Shown: piece by piece, positions 9,249-19,700 of the stretch | How positions within the stretch are numbered: the stretch's first letter is position 1 | Layout of the letters: each line of letters starts with the position of its first letter | Assembly: GCF_003992615.1 (NCBI RefSeq) | Contig: NZ_RZMY01000016.1 | Span: forward strand, 310,001-374,000 | DNA: 64,000 nucleotides | Source of the DNA: Flagellimonas beolgyonensis | GTDB lineage: Bacteria; Bacteroidota; Bacteroidia; Flavobacteriales; Flavobacteriaceae | Reading direction: 5' to 3' | Program-made: the position numbers and the translations under genes | The notes under the pieces: generated by a model | What the model was told of the DNA's origin: nothing | The model's database searches: none | Seen by the model: only the letters and a program-made list of their open reading frames with translations

Positions 9249-10802
9249 ATGACACGAAAAATTACACTTCTCATCACACTTTTGGTGTTCAATGCCTTTA
9301 TGGGCATTGCACAGGACAAAGACCCCATTATTGAAGCCATTGTTACCGAGGCGAACGAAAACTCCCAATTGAAGGAGTTGGGACACCAACTCATGGACGG
9401 TATCGGTCCCCGTTTGGTCGGCACACCACAAATGAAACAGGCCCATGATTGGGCCGTTGCCAAATATGCCAGTTGGGGTATCCCCGCCCGAAACGAACAA
9501 TGGGGCGAATGGCGTGGATGGGAACGTGGCATTTCCCACATCGATATGGTGCATCCCCGGGTACAGAGCCTTCGTGGCACGCAGTTGGCCTGGAGTCCGG
9601 CCACCCCAAAAAAGGGGGTAACGGCAGAGCTGGTGGTATTACCAACTGTTACCGATTCCATGGCATTTGTAAACTGGCTGCCCAATGTTAAAGGAAAATT
9701 GGTGATGGTTTCCATGCCGCAACCCACAGGCAGACCCGATTACAACTGGGAAGAATTTGCCACGGAAAAATCCTTTGAAAAAATGAAAAACGAACGCGAA
9801 GCACAGACCCAAGCGTGGAACGACAACATGAAAAACATGGGGCACAATTCCAGAACACTGCCGGAAGCTTTGGAAAAAGCAGGTGCCGTTGGCATTGTAG
9901 GATCCAATTGGTCCAGAGGATTTGGCGTGAACAAAATATTTGGAGCCCGTACTGAAAAAATACCCACAGTAGATCTGGAACTTGAGGATTATGGCATGCT
10001 CTACCGTTTGGTCGAATCTGGCCAGAAGCCGCAAATCCATATTGTGGCGGAATCCAAGGATTTGGGTGCCATGCCTACTTTTAATACCCTTGCGGAAATT
10101 AAAGGTTCTGAAAAACCGGACGAATATGTGATTCTTTCCGCCCATTTCGATTCTTGGGATGGCGGTACAGGTGCTACCGATAACGGAACCGGAACTTTGG
10201 TGATGATGGAGGCCATGCGCCTATTGAAAAAGGCCTATCCCAATCCAAAACGCACCATTTTGGTGGGTCATTGGGGTAGTGAGGAACAGGGATTGAACGG
10301 ATCTAGGGCCTTTGTGGAGGACCATCCTGAAATCGTGGATGGCGTTCAGGCTGTTTTCAACCAGGATAATGGAACCGGAAGGGTGGTTCGCATCTCTGGC
10401 GGTGGTTTTTTGAATGCGTACGATTATTTGGGCAAATGGCTCCATGCCGTTCCCAAGGAAATTACCGATGAAATTGAAACGACCTTTCCGGGAACCCCGG
10501 CACGCGGTGGTTCCGATTATGCCTCGTTCCAGGCGGCTGGAGCACCGGCCTTTAGCTTGAGTTCCTTGAGCTGGTCGTACTGGAACTATACCTGGCATAC
10601 CAACCGGGACACCTATGATAAGATCATTTTTGATGATGTTCGGAACAATGCCATCCTAACAGCAATCTTGGCCTATATGGCCAGCGAATATCCCGAAAAG
10701 ACCTCTCGTGAAAAAGCGGTGTTGCCCATTAGCGACCGTACAGGGGAACAATTGGAATGGCCCACTCCTCGCTCTCCGGAACGCAAAGGAGGAATGAATT
10801 AA
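9249..10802 (+). CDS. Secreted M28 family metallopeptidase (carboxypeptidase Q-like)
   Basis: A 517-residue exported peptidase. The signal peptide is MTRKITLLITLLVFNAFMGIAQ. A PA-type insert (around AGAVGIVGSNWSRG) is followed by the M28 catalytic domain with HFDSWDGG, ATDNGTGT, GSEEQGLNGS, NQDNGTGR and HTNRDTYDK, which provide the His, bridging Asp, catalytic Glu-Glu, Asp and final His for two zinc ions. Domain order matches the carboxypeptidase Q/aminopeptidase group. Likely role: release of amino acids from peptides outside the inner membrane. A strong hairpin terminator follows directly. Confidence 0.92.
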   Translation: MTRKITLLITLLVFNAFMGIAQDKDPIIEAIVTEANENSQLKELGHQLMDGIGPRLVGTPQMKQAHDWAVAKYASWGIPARNEQWGEWRGWERGISHIDMVHPRVQSLRGTQLAWSPATPKKGVTAELVVLPTVTDSMAFVNWLPNVKGKLVMVSMPQPTGRPDYNWEEFATEKSFEKMKNEREAQTQAWNDNMKNMGHNSRTLPEALEKAGAVGIVGSNWSRGFGVNKIFGARTEKIPTVDLELEDYGMLYRLVESGQKPQIHIVAESKDLGAMPTFNTLAEIKGSEKPDEYVILSAHFDSWDGGTGATDNGTGTLVMMEAMRLLKKAYPNPKRTILVGHWGSEEQGLNGSRAFVEDHPEIVDGVQAVFNQDNGTGRVVRISGGGFLNAYDYLGKWLHAVPKEITDEIETTFPGTPARGGSDYASFQAAGAPAFSLSSLSWSYWNYTWHTNRDTYDKIIFDDVRNNAILTAILAYMASEYPEKTSREKAVLPISDRTGEQLEWPTPRSPERKGGMN

Positions 10803-10807
10803 AAATA

Positions 10808-10834
10808 AAAACGCCCCGAAAATCGGGGCGTTTT
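10808..10834. terminator. Bidirectional intrinsic terminator
   Basis: Perfect 12-base arms (AAAACGCCCCGA and TCGGGGCGTTTT) around a three-base loop, with A-run on one side and T-run on the other. It separates the M28 peptidase (plus) from the convergent His-rich gene (minus) and should serve both. Confidence 0.92.
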
Positions 10835-10854
10835 CATTAACTAACTAAATCAAC

Positions 10855-11298
10855 CTAAAATATAGAGACACCAATACGTGGTGATGCTATTTGTACACCG
10901 GTTCGGACGGCAACATTATTGTGTCTTGGATAATGATAATCGGAATACGAGAAATAAAAATGGGCATGTTGGTAATAGTGTTCGCTATGCTGGCAATGTG
11001 ATCCACAATGCTCGGCATGTTCTGCATAAGCATCGTGCTTACCTTTCATGTAAGCCCTATATGCTTCTTTATCCCGTTTTCGCAAATCCTTTTCATACTT
11101 CTTTTGGTCCTTCCAAATATCTTTTTCATCATCTTCATTGGCCAAATCCAATGATTGTTCAAATGCTGCATCCTGTCTGGCACGTTGCTCGTAATAGGAC
11201 TCTTTGTCCATTGTATCACTATCATTATTTTCTTGGGCCGCCAAGGTGGTTGAAAAGATCAAAAGTATGTAGCCTATCGTAAAACCAAATTTTCTCAT
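10855..11298 (-). CDS. Secreted histidine-rich small protein
   Basis: 147 residues with a signal peptide (MRKFGFTIGYILLIFSTTLAAQ). The mature part starts with a charged Asp/Glu/Lys region (about 25-90) and continues into a stretch very rich in His, Tyr and Cys (for example HAEHCGSHCQHSEHYYQHAH, about 93-112), then a short hydrophobic tail. The His/Cys cluster suggests metal binding in the periplasm or at the surface, but no family is recognised and this is inference from composition. The gene is convergent with the M28 peptidase and shares the terminator at 10808-10834. Confidence 0.7.
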   Translation of the reverse strand: MRKFGFTIGYILLIFSTTLAAQENNDSDTMDKESYYEQRARQDAAFEQSLDLANEDDEKDIWKDQKKYEKDLRKRDKEAYRAYMKGKHDAYAEHAEHCGSHCQHSEHYYQHAHFYFSYSDYHYPRHNNVAVRTGVQIASPRIGVSIF

Positions 11299-11379
11299 CC
11301 TAATCCTTTTTCAGTGTATTAAAAAACTTTCTTTTACATACATAACAACCGAAACGGGTTTGACCCTAATCCTTGGAAC

Positions 11380-11404
11380 AAAAAAAGGGACGAAACGCCC
11401 CTTT
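11380..11404 (-). terminator. Intrinsic terminator after ssb
   Basis: Read on the minus strand: arms AAAGGGGCG and CGTCCCTTT around TTT, with one G-U pair, followed by a run of T. It lies 24 bases beyond the ssb stop. Confidence 0.8.
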
Positions 11405-11427
11405 AACCCCATTCTTGAAATGGAACA

Positions 11428-11760
11428 TTATTTGCCCAGCATCAACAACTCGTTGCATTTCACCTCGGTGATGTAGCGCTTTTCCCCTTCCTTGGTTTCG
11501 TAGGAACGTGACATCAATTTTCCTTCAATGACCACTTCCTTTCCTTTGGCCAGGAAATTCTCGGCTATCTCTGCTATTTTTCCCCAAGCCACTATATTGT
11601 GCCATTGGGTATCGGTTACCTTTTCACCTTCTGCATTTTTATAGGTTTCATTCGTGGCCAAGGAAAATTTTGCCAGTTTACTGCCATTTTCCATAGTCAC
11701 CATTTCAGGATCATTTCCCAAATTACCAATCAATTGTACTTTGTTTTTAAGTGAATTCAT
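11428..11760 (-). CDS. ssb: Single-stranded DNA-binding protein (short form)
   Basis: 110 residues; starts at MNSLKNKVQLIGNLGNDPE, and a longer frame upstream has no SSB homology. OB-fold features are visible: VQLIGNLGNDPE, KLAKFSLATNE, WHNIVAWGK, GKEVVIEGKLMSRSYE. The protein ends in NELLMLGK and lacks the acidic DDDIPF-like tip that normal replicative SSBs use to recruit partners. It is thus either an accessory SSB or uses other contacts. A terminator follows. Divergent from the 74-residue gene upstream. Confidence 0.92.
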   Translation of the reverse strand: MNSLKNKVQLIGNLGNDPEMVTMENGSKLAKFSLATNETYKNAEGEKVTDTQWHNIVAWGKIAEIAENFLAKGKEVVIEGKLMSRSYETKEGEKRYITEVKCNELLMLGK

Positions 11761-11967
11761 GTTGTAAGATTTAAGAATTAAACAAATTGTATTGTCAAAC
11801 TCCACGGTTCGACAACGCAAACTTAGTAGCAGTGAAAAATTAGAATCGGTTTGAAATGGTTTACTTTCGTTTGTAAACGGATGTAAATGTTTATCTTCAA
11901 TTTTGATTACAGAATGTGACCCATCAAAACAAGATGTGTCTAACCAAATACCAAACCAACAACCAAC

Positions 11968-12192
11968 ATGGCGATTCGAAGCATTGACAAGTATACCGTG
12001 GTGAAACGGTTCAGTCTTGGAAAACGAATGTATGACAAATTGGATACCATTTACATTCAAGAACAGGATATGATCCATGGAGAACCCCAAATGGTCTTCA
12101 ACAGTGACAAAGCGTATGTGACCGATATTCTTCCCGACATTTATATTGCCCTAAAAGAAGGCTTTATAGAGCTGAGTCCAGAACACCCTTAA
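11968..12192 (+). CDS. Conserved-looking small hypothetical protein (74 aa)
   Basis: Begins at ATG 11968 with MAIRSIDKYTVVKRFSLGKRM and ends near GFIELSPEHP. Composition is that of a normal soluble protein with mixed strands and no signal peptide or membrane segment. I do not recognise the family. The 207 bases between it and ssb hold the divergent promoters. Coding status rests on codon use and a sensible start, not on a named domain. Confidence 0.6.
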   Translation: MAIRSIDKYTVVKRFSLGKRMYDKLDTIYIQEQDMIHGEPQMVFNSDKAYVTDILPDIYIALKEGFIELSPEHP

Positions 12193-12456
12193 TTTGGCAA
12201 AAGACCCTTCCACATTACCTGTTAAAACCTGTTAAATACTTGGTTTTCTGATAAATATGTGTATATTAATAGTATGAGTTACACAAGAAAACAAATTCTT
12301 GACCACGTATTCTAGGTCATTCCCCTGACCACTATTCTTATTGGGAAACGTCGAGCATCTTTCCCTTCTCCAACAACTGCAATGACAATTTAAAGTAGGA
12401 TTTATCCCCTACCCGCTCATGCTCAAAACTGAAGTTTAATCAAAAAAATACAAAAC

Positions 12457-12951
12457 ATGGAAACCGTAAAAACAAAAAATAAATCCTTTAAAAAATTAGG
12501 ATTCACCTATTTGGAAACCGCTGAAATTGTTGTCACACTGAACACACTTTTGGCCAATTACCAAGTATTCTACAACAAACTCCGCAATTTTCACTGGAAC
12601 GTTGAAGGACCGGACTTCTTCGAACTGCACGAAGTGTTTGAAGACGAATACAATGTGGCCAAAAAGAACATCGACATTGTAGCGGAACGCATCCGAGCTT
12701 TTGGAATTAAACCCCATTTCACCATGACCAAAACCATGGAGCTGTCACAAATTGAGGAACCCTCCAAAGAGTTATCAGCATTGGAAATGGTGCGTGAGGT
12801 CTTGAAAGACTTCGAAATTCTCCATAATAATATGTTGGATGGTATCAATGCCTCTTTGGAAACCGGAGATGTGGTCACCGAACAAATCCTGACCGATTTC
12901 CTATCCTACTTGGAGAAACGAAACTGGATGTTCACTTCCTATTTGAAATAA
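12457..12951 (+). CDS. dps: Dps-family DNA-binding ferritin-like protein
   Basis: 164 residues, the usual length for Dps. The ferroxidase-site pattern is visible: the His of NFHWNVEG, the His in FELHEVFEDE about twelve residues on, and the Asp and Glu of KKNIDIVAERI. Dps assembles into a 12-subunit shell that oxidises and stores iron with hydrogen peroxide and protects DNA. The N-terminus (METVKTKNKSFKK) is lysine-rich, which could give DNA binding. The following gene encodes a small exported protein that may be co-transcribed (51-base gap). Confidence 0.95.
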   Translation: METVKTKNKSFKKLGFTYLETAEIVVTLNTLLANYQVFYNKLRNFHWNVEGPDFFELHEVFEDEYNVAKKNIDIVAERIRAFGIKPHFTMTKTMELSQIEEPSKELSALEMVREVLKDFEILHNNMLDGINASLETGDVVTEQILTDFLSYLEKRNWMFTSYLK

Positions 12952-13002
12952 TCCATCATAGCAAAACAAAAATCATTTAGTAACTATAAAAAACAGAAAC
13001 CC

Positions 13003-13473
13003 ATGAAAACACTGACAACCCTAGTATCACTTATTTTATTGACCGGATTCTTCGGAAATGCCCAAAATAGCACCGAAGGAAAAATGAACGCGACCATCCA
13101 TAAAACCTTTGCCATTGAAAAAGATGGAACCGAAGTCCCATATAATGTAAAGGTCATGGAGCACAGAAACTATCCGGTAGCCTTGGAGAACAAGGACAAA
13201 CAAATGGTCAATCAGGACCGAAACACCCAACCAGCCCAAGTGACCAAACTCATTGCTGTGGACACCAACAATGATAAAGAGTACGATCATTATATGGTGT
13301 TGAAGTACAAACGTTCCGTAACCGATAGCTTTACCGTAGTCCCTACCAAAAAGGGATTCGCCGTAAAAGTGGACGACAAAACCATGGAATATTTTGTACA
13401 AAAAGGCATCTATTTCATCAACAATGAAGACCAAGATTTCTTCTCGGTTGAAGAATTTAAGGAAATAGGATAG
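13003..13473 (+). CDS. Small exported protein downstream of dps
   Basis: 156 residues with a signal peptide (MKTLTTLVSLILLTGFFGNAQ). The mature part is a charged, strand-rich domain (for example VPYNVKVMEHRNYPVALE and YDHYMVLKYKRSVTDSF) with no cysteine and no membrane span. I recognise no family. It lies 51 bases after dps and is closed by a terminator at 13504-13531, so a dps-linked transcript is plausible and a stress role is a guess from that position only. Confidence 0.75.
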   Translation: MKTLTTLVSLILLTGFFGNAQNSTEGKMNATIHKTFAIEKDGTEVPYNVKVMEHRNYPVALENKDKQMVNQDRNTQPAQVTKLIAVDTNNDKEYDHYMVLKYKRSVTDSFTVVPTKKGFAVKVDDKTMEYFVQKGIYFINNEDQDFFSVEEFKEIG

Positions 13474-13503
13474 TTTTCAGGTTTCGTTTTTTGATTGACA
13501 AGA

Positions 13504-13531
13504 GGGGTCGGGATTTTTCCCGGCCTTTTTG
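13504..13531 (+). terminator. Intrinsic terminator
   Basis: Arms GGTCGGGA (13506-13513) and TCCCGGCC (13518-13525) around TTTT, allowing one U-G pair, followed by five T. It ends the dps/13003 transcript. Confidence 0.85.
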
Positions 13532-13581
13532 TTTGTGATAATCCCTCCAAATCCACCTATCTTTGGGGCAAAATCGATGAT

Positions 13582-14184
13582 ATGTCAACCTGGCTGCACC
13601 CTATCGAATTGGAAGGGAACCTTGTAAAACTTGTCCCGCTTCAAAAATCCCACAAAGTGGACTTGGTATTCGCGGCATCCGATGGAAAGCTTTGGGAACT
13701 TTGGTACACCACCGTGCCAACACCCACCACTATGGATGCCTACTTGAACACGGCTTTGGAGGAGCAAAACAAAGGCCTTTCATTGCCCTTTACTATCATC
13801 GAAAAAAAGACCAGTAAGGTTGTAGGCTCCACCCGATTCCTAAACGTGGATGCCAAAAACAAAAGAGTAGAAATCGGGGCCACATGGTATGCCCAAAAGG
13901 CACAACGGACCGGCATCAATACCGAAGCCAAATATTTGTTATTGCGCCATGCCTTTGAGACCCTCGGTTGCATTGCCGTCGAGTTCAGAACGCATTTTCA
14001 CAACCATCCATCGCGAAACGCCATTCTACGATTGGGCGCCAAACAAGATGGCATCTTACGAAACCATCGCGTCGATGCGGAAGGCAATTTAAGGGACACC
14101 GTGGTATTCTCCATTTTGGACAGCGAATGGAAAACGGTAAAAACTTCCTTGGAATTTAAAATGAAAAGAGGCCCATTAAAATAG
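13582..14184 (+). CDS. GNAT family N-acetyltransferase (RimJ/RimL type)
   Basis: 200 residues from ATG 13582 (MSTWLHPIELEGNLVKLVPL). The segments LPFTIIEKKTSKVVGSTRFLNVD, EIGATWYAQKAQRTGINTEAKYLLLRHAF and SRNAILRLGAKQDGILR are typical of the RimJ/RimL-like branch that acetylates protein N-termini or small amines with acetyl-CoA. An in-frame extension upstream would run through the terminator and is not favoured. Cytoplasmic. The gene ends 12 bases before the convergent glycerate kinase gene. Confidence 0.88.
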   Translation: MSTWLHPIELEGNLVKLVPLQKSHKVDLVFAASDGKLWELWYTTVPTPTTMDAYLNTALEEQNKGLSLPFTIIEKKTSKVVGSTRFLNVDAKNKRVEIGATWYAQKAQRTGINTEAKYLLLRHAFETLGCIAVEFRTHFHNHPSRNAILRLGAKQDGILRNHRVDAEGNLRDTVVFSILDSEWKTVKTSLEFKMKRGPLK

Positions 14185-14196
14185 GTCGACCCCCAA

Positions 14197-15333
14197 TTAC
14201 CCTTTGCTTTGCTTCAAGAGGTGGGCAAAATTATAGCTCGCCAACTCAAGATTGTGGAAACTTTTCGCCTTGGCTTCGTCCAGATTGCCAATTTGGTTGA
14301 GGATGGAAACCGCGTAGTCCAATCCCATCTGCTGTATTTGGGCTATGGTCACATCAATAGATCCACAGAAGGCGGCAATGGGAACATGATGGCGCTGTGC
14401 TGCTTTCACCACGCCGTTAATGGTTTTACCGGAAAAAGTCTGCCCATCCAGTTGCCCTTCGCCAGTGATTACCCAATCTGCATGCTCCAGGACCGGATCA
14501 AATTGGGCCAGTTCCATCACCAAATCGACTCCTGAGGTAAGCTCCGCCTCCAAAAAGACCACAGCACCACCACCAACACCGCCCGCAGCACCTGCACCGG
14601 GAATTTGTTGCACATCCACACCAAAAGTTGCTTTGAGCACCTTGGCAAACTGTTGTAGTCCCCGATCCAATGCTTCCACTTCTTGTGCGGAAGCTCCTTT
14701 TTGAGGTCCATAAACTTTGGCAGCTCCCTGCTCGCCATAAAATGGATTGGTGACATCGCAAGCGACCTTTACATCGGCGGATTTAAGTTTGGGGTGGACG
14801 TGTTCTGCATCAATAGTGGCAACATGCTCCAAATTTTTTCCAATGGGTTCCAACTCATTTCCATGGGCATCCAAAAAAGTATATCCCAAGGCAACAGCCA
14901 TGCCCATTCCCCCATCGTTGGTGGCACTTCCGCCGATACCCAGAACAATTTGCTCGGCTCCTTTTTCCAAGGCATCCGAAATGAGTTGTCCCGTGCCCAA
15001 CGTAGTGGTCTGCATACAGTCCATTTCCGATTTCTTGAGCAATTTATACCCCGAAGCTTCCGACATTTCGATAAAGGCAGTCTTCTTATCATCCGACAAC
15101 AGATAATGGGCCTCAATGTCACGAAACAAGGGATCCTTCACGGGAACTACTTCTTGGGAAGCATTCAAATAGTGGGCAACCACATCAATGGTGCCATCGC
15201 CCCCATCTGCCAAGGGTCGTTTTACAATTTCGCAATTTGGAAATACCTTTCGGATACCACTTTCCACGGCGGAGCAAAACTCTTGTCCGGTCAAGGAACC
15301 TTTGTATTTATCGGGTGCGAGCACGAATTTCAT
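14197..15333 (-). CDS. glxK: Glycerate kinase (GlxK/GarK family)
   Basis: 378 residues, full length for family I glycerate kinases, which phosphorylate D-glycerate (usually to 2-phosphoglycerate). The start KFVLAPDKYKGSLTG, the RPLADGGDGT motif, the IGGSATNDGGMGMA glycine loop, GAGAAGGVGGG and TGEGQLDGQTFSGKT are all present. It feeds glycerate from glyoxylate/serine metabolism into glycolysis. It stands alone, convergent with the GNAT gene and divergent from the SIMPL-domain gene. Confidence 0.95.
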   Translation of the reverse strand: MKFVLAPDKYKGSLTGQEFCSAVESGIRKVFPNCEIVKRPLADGGDGTIDVVAHYLNASQEVVPVKDPLFRDIEAHYLLSDDKKTAFIEMSEASGYKLLKKSEMDCMQTTTLGTGQLISDALEKGAEQIVLGIGGSATNDGGMGMAVALGYTFLDAHGNELEPIGKNLEHVATIDAEHVHPKLKSADVKVACDVTNPFYGEQGAAKVYGPQKGASAQEVEALDRGLQQFAKVLKATFGVDVQQIPGAGAAGGVGGGAVVFLEAELTSGVDLVMELAQFDPVLEHADWVITGEGQLDGQTFSGKTINGVVKAAQRHHVPIAAFCGSIDVTIAQIQQMGLDYAVSILNQIGNLDEAKAKSFHNLELASYNFAHLLKQSKG

Positions 15334-15437
15334 CCTTACAATTTACTGAAGATTCTCGGAGAAACAAGGATACGTTTCAAAACGGCACAGGTTTTGCACC
15401 TTGAGGGGAAGTAATTACCTTTAATAAAAATTGAACC

Positions 15438-16139
15438 ATGAAAAATAGCATCCTTTCTTTAATGGCCCTTTTGTGTGCCACTTCCTTTTTTGCCCAATCC
15501 AAAAGTTTTCTAGATACACCTTATTTGGAAACTTCCTCCCAAGTGGACACCTTGGTGACCCCTGATAAGATCTATCTCAACATCACCATTCAAGAAAAAG
15601 ACAGCAAAGGAAGGGTTTCGGTGGAGGAACAGGAAAATAAAATGGCCTTGCGTTTAAAGGCTTTGGGCATCGACTTGGACAAACAATTGGTGATCAAAGA
15701 TTTTAGCAGCAATTTCAAGAAATACTTTTTACGCGACAAGGAAGTATTGAAAAGCAAACGATATTCCCTCTTGGTCTATTCCGGCAAACAAGTGGGAGAC
15801 GTTATGGTCGCATTGGAGCAACTGGACATTGCCAATGCCTTTGTGGAAAAAACGGAATACTCCAAAATGGATGCATTGGAGCTGGAGCTCAAATCTAGGG
15901 CCATCAAAAAAGCCAAACTGAAAGCCGAAGCATTGACCAAGCCCTTGGGCCAAAAAGTGGGCATGGCCCTTCACATTGTGGACAATTCCCAACCCTATTA
16001 TCCCAGATACGATCAGGCGCCACGCATGGAGCTTAAGGCTGTTTCAGCAGATATGGGCCAGGCGCAACCTTTGGACATCGATTTTGAGAAAATAAAGGTG
16101 GAAACCATGGTGAACGTAAAATTCGCGCTCTCCAATTAA
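15438..16139 (+). CDS. SIMPL (DUF541) domain exported protein
   Basis: 233 residues with a signal peptide (MKNSILSLMALLCATSFFAQ). The region IYLNITIQEKDSKGRVSVEEQENKM followed by FSSNFKKYFLRDKEVLKSKRYSL and a long helix AIKKAKLKAEALTKPLGQKVG is the pattern of SIMPL/DUF541 periplasmic proteins, whose biochemical role is unclear. A 35-base gap separates it from the following DUF6265 gene, so the two may share a transcript. Confidence 0.85.
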   Translation: MKNSILSLMALLCATSFFAQSKSFLDTPYLETSSQVDTLVTPDKIYLNITIQEKDSKGRVSVEEQENKMALRLKALGIDLDKQLVIKDFSSNFKKYFLRDKEVLKSKRYSLLVYSGKQVGDVMVALEQLDIANAFVEKTEYSKMDALELELKSRAIKKAKLKAEALTKPLGQKVGMALHIVDNSQPYYPRYDQAPRMELKAVSADMGQAQPLDIDFEKIKVETMVNVKFALSN

Positions 16140-16174
16140 TCGTATTTTTAAGTCACCATCAAAAAAACAATACC

Positions 16175-16666
16175 ATGAAAAATTTGTTGTTCCTTTTTTT
16201 ATGTTCCGTCGGGCTTGTTTCCGCGCAGGAGACTTTACAATTAAAAGAAGGCCAAAGCTCACCAAAGGCATCTTTGAGCCAAGTTTCTTGGATTGCCGGA
16301 CATTGGACCGGTGAGGCATTTGGGGGCACGGCCGAAGAAATTTGGAGTGAACCTCTTGGTAGATCCATGATGTTTGTGTTCCGTTTGGTCTCAGATGGGC
16401 AAGTATCCTTTTATGAAGCCGGCCATATCCAAGAAATTGATGATTCCCTGATTCTCCAATTGAAACATTTTGATGCGAACCTTCGCGGCTGGGAGGAAAA
16501 AGATGAAACCATCGATTTCAAATTGGTAAAGCTGGAACGGAACAAAGTCTACTTTGAAGGATTGACCATGGAGCTGATCAATCAAGACCAGATGAATGTC
16601 ACCGTGCTCATAGAACAGGATGGAGAAACGGAAGAGGTGCTCTTCGCCTACAAGCGATCGCAGTAA
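16175..16666 (+). CDS. Exported DUF6265-like protein
   Basis: 163 residues with a signal peptide (MKNLLFLFLCSVGLVSAQ). The core SWIAGHWTGEAFGGTAEEIW...GRSMMFVFRL is characteristic of the small DUF6265 beta-barrel domain, possibly a ligand-binding fold. Function unknown. It follows the SIMPL gene at 35 bases and precedes a long BNR-repeat gene. Confidence 0.8.
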   Translation: MKNLLFLFLCSVGLVSAQETLQLKEGQSSPKASLSQVSWIAGHWTGEAFGGTAEEIWSEPLGRSMMFVFRLVSDGQVSFYEAGHIQEIDDSLILQLKHFDANLRGWEEKDETIDFKLVKLERNKVYFEGLTMELINQDQMNVTVLIEQDGETEEVLFAYKRSQ

Positions 16667-16733
16667 TCAAGTTTACCATACAATTTTTGGTTTGAATTAG
16701 TATCTTTAACAGACTAACTAATTCAACCATTCT

Positions 16734-19700
16734 GTGAAACCAAGACTACTCCTCCTGTGTGCACTGATACTGGCTTTTTCTCCTGTAGATGCACAAAGAC
16801 GAAACAAAAAATCCGATGCACCATCGGTCATTGTCAACGATTCCCTCTTCCCAGGCTTAAAATGGCGGAGCATTGGCCCCTACCGAGGTGGCCGCAGTGT
16901 GGCCTCAACCGGCGTTGTTGGCCAGCCCCATACCTATTACATGGGCACCACAGGCGGTGGTATTTGGAAAACCACCGATGATGGCATCAATTGGACCAAC
17001 ATTTCCGACGGATTTCTCAAAACCGGGACTGTTGGCGATATTGCCGTTTCGGAAAGCAATCCCAATCTGGTACTGGTAGGAATGGGCGAACACCCAGCCC
17101 GGGGCGTTATGACCTCGATGGGTGATGGCGTTTACAAATCCACCGATGCCGGTAAGACCTGGAAGCATATCGGACTGGACAAATCCCGACATATTTCGGA
17201 TGTGATCATCAACCCCACCAATCCGGATATCCTTTTTGTAGCCGCACAAGGTGCCCAATATGGCCCTTCGGCAGAACGCGGTGTGTATCGGTCGTTGGAT
17301 GGTGGCGAAACCTGGGACAATGTATTGTTCGTAGATAACAATACAGGGGCCTCTTCCCTTTCCATGGATATGAACAATCCGTTGATCCTGTATGCGTCCA
17401 TGTGGCAACACCGTAGATATCCCTGGACCATGGAATCCGGTGGTGCATCCTCGGGTTTGTACAAATCCACGGATGGTGGTACTTCTTGGACCAAAATGGA
17501 AAAAGGGCTTCCCAAAGAGTTCGGGAAATCCGGAATTTCGGTGTCCCGTGCCAATTCGGACATAGTGTATGCCGTAATTGAGGCTGAAGGCGAAAAAGGA
17601 GGCGTATACAAAAGTATGGATGCCGGAAAAACGTGGTCGCAGACCAGCAAAGACCGAATCAATATTGCCCGGTCTTGGTATTACATGGAGATCTTTGCAG
17701 ATACACAGGATGAAAACATTGTGTACGTACTCAACGCCCCGGTTACCAAATCCATTGATGGAGGTAAAACCTTTACCCCTGTGCCAACGCCCCATGGGGA
17801 CAACCATGATCTGTGGATTCATCCAAAGAACAACCAGATCATGATCAATTCCAACGATGGGGGCGCCAACATATCCAACAATGGCGGTAAAAGTTGGAGC
17901 TCACAACAAAACCAAGCCACCTCCCAATTCTATCGGGTAATTACGGACAACCTGGTTCCCTACAATGTGTATGGCGGCCAACAGGACAATTCTTCTGTGG
18001 CCATTGCCAGCCGCACACATGACGGAGGTATCGATTGGAAAGACTGGTATGCTGTTTCGGGCTGCGAAAGTGCCTATTTGGCCTTTGACCCCGACAATCC
18101 CGAAGTTGTGTATGGTGGCTGTTACCAAGGCATCATCGAAAAATGGGTCAGGGCTTCCCAAGAGTCCAAACCCATTAAGGAATATCCAGAACTGGGCTTG
18201 AGCAAAGTGCCCAAAGATTTCAAGTTTCGGTACAACTGGAATGCGCCGATCATCAGTTCGCCCCATGACCGAAATACCATTTACCATGCGGGCAACGTGG
18301 TATTCAAAACCCAGGACGGCGGCAACAGTTGGGAAGTGGTAAGTCCCGACCTCACACGAAACAACCCCAACCAACAAGGGCCGGGCGGTGGACCGTACAC
18401 CAACGAAGCTGCGGGCGGTGAAAACTATAACACCATCATGTACCTGGTGGAATCGCCCCATGAAAAGGGAGTGTTGTATGCCGGTTCCGATGATGGCTTG
18501 GTGCACATCACCAAAAATGGCGGTGAAAGTTGGGTCAACATTACCCCTCCCGATTTAAAGGAAGGTATCATCAACAGCATCGAGGTTTCCCCACATGATG
18601 CTGCCACGGCTTACATCACCGTGATGCGGTACAAGTTCATGGATTTGGATTCCTATATTTTTAAAACCTCGGATTATGGACAAACCTGGACCAAAATTAC
18701 CAATGGCATCAACGGAGAACATACATTCGCTAGAGTAGTTCGTGAAGACAAAAAACAAAAAGGGCTACTTTACGCCGGAACGGAAACCGGTCTGTTCGTA
18801 TCGTTGGACGATGGAATGCACTGGCAACCCTTACAATTGAATCTACCAGTGGTACCCATCAACGATCTGGCCATCCAAGACAATGATTTGATTGCGGCCA
18901 CTGCTGGACGTTCGTTCTGGATATTGGACGACTTGGGGGCCATCCAAAACAGTGTTGCACCAGTTTCCCAACTCAGCATTGTGACCCCGAAACCATCCTA
19001 CCGAATTTTTAACGGAAGTACCGATAAACCGGTTCAAGGATTGGGGCAAAACCCGAAATCGGGCGTGACCTTTGATTATTTTCTTCCTAAAAAACTGGAC
19101 ACTACAGAACTGAAATTGGAAGTGTTGTCGGGCGGAAAAGTGATTCGAACCATCACCAATCAACCTAAAAAAGATTTCAAATCGTGGCCCGGGGGACCTC
19201 CAAAACCCGATGTACTCCCCTCGTTGAAAGGATACAACCGCTTTACCTGGGATTTCACCAAGGACCAAGTACCCGCTGTGGATAAGGTTTTTGTTTATGG
19301 GGATTATAAAGGGGCTCGGGTTGCTCCAGGCACATATACCCTTCGTTTGAGCACAGAAGGACAAACGGTGGAGACCCAGGCCATTGTACTGCCCGATCCC
19401 AAGGTGGAAGGCACCCCTATGGATTATGCCGAACAGCAATCGGTACTCAATAAAATTGATGAGACCCTGACCCAAATGCACGATGCCGTGAACCAAATGC
19501 GTACCGCCAAAACCCAATTGACAGGTTATAAAAAGCTATTGAAGGACAATGAAACTGCAAAGCCGTTGTTGGAAAATGGCGATAAACTCTTGGAACGCAT
19601 TACGGCTTGGGAAGAAAAGTTGATCCAACCCAACCAGAAGACCTTTCAGGATGTGATCAACTTCCGCAACCAACTCAATGCGGAGTTCATGCACCTTAAA

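Noticed and set aside
12275..12316. 13-codon frame upstream of dps
   Set aside because: Too short and without support; probably chance in the leader.
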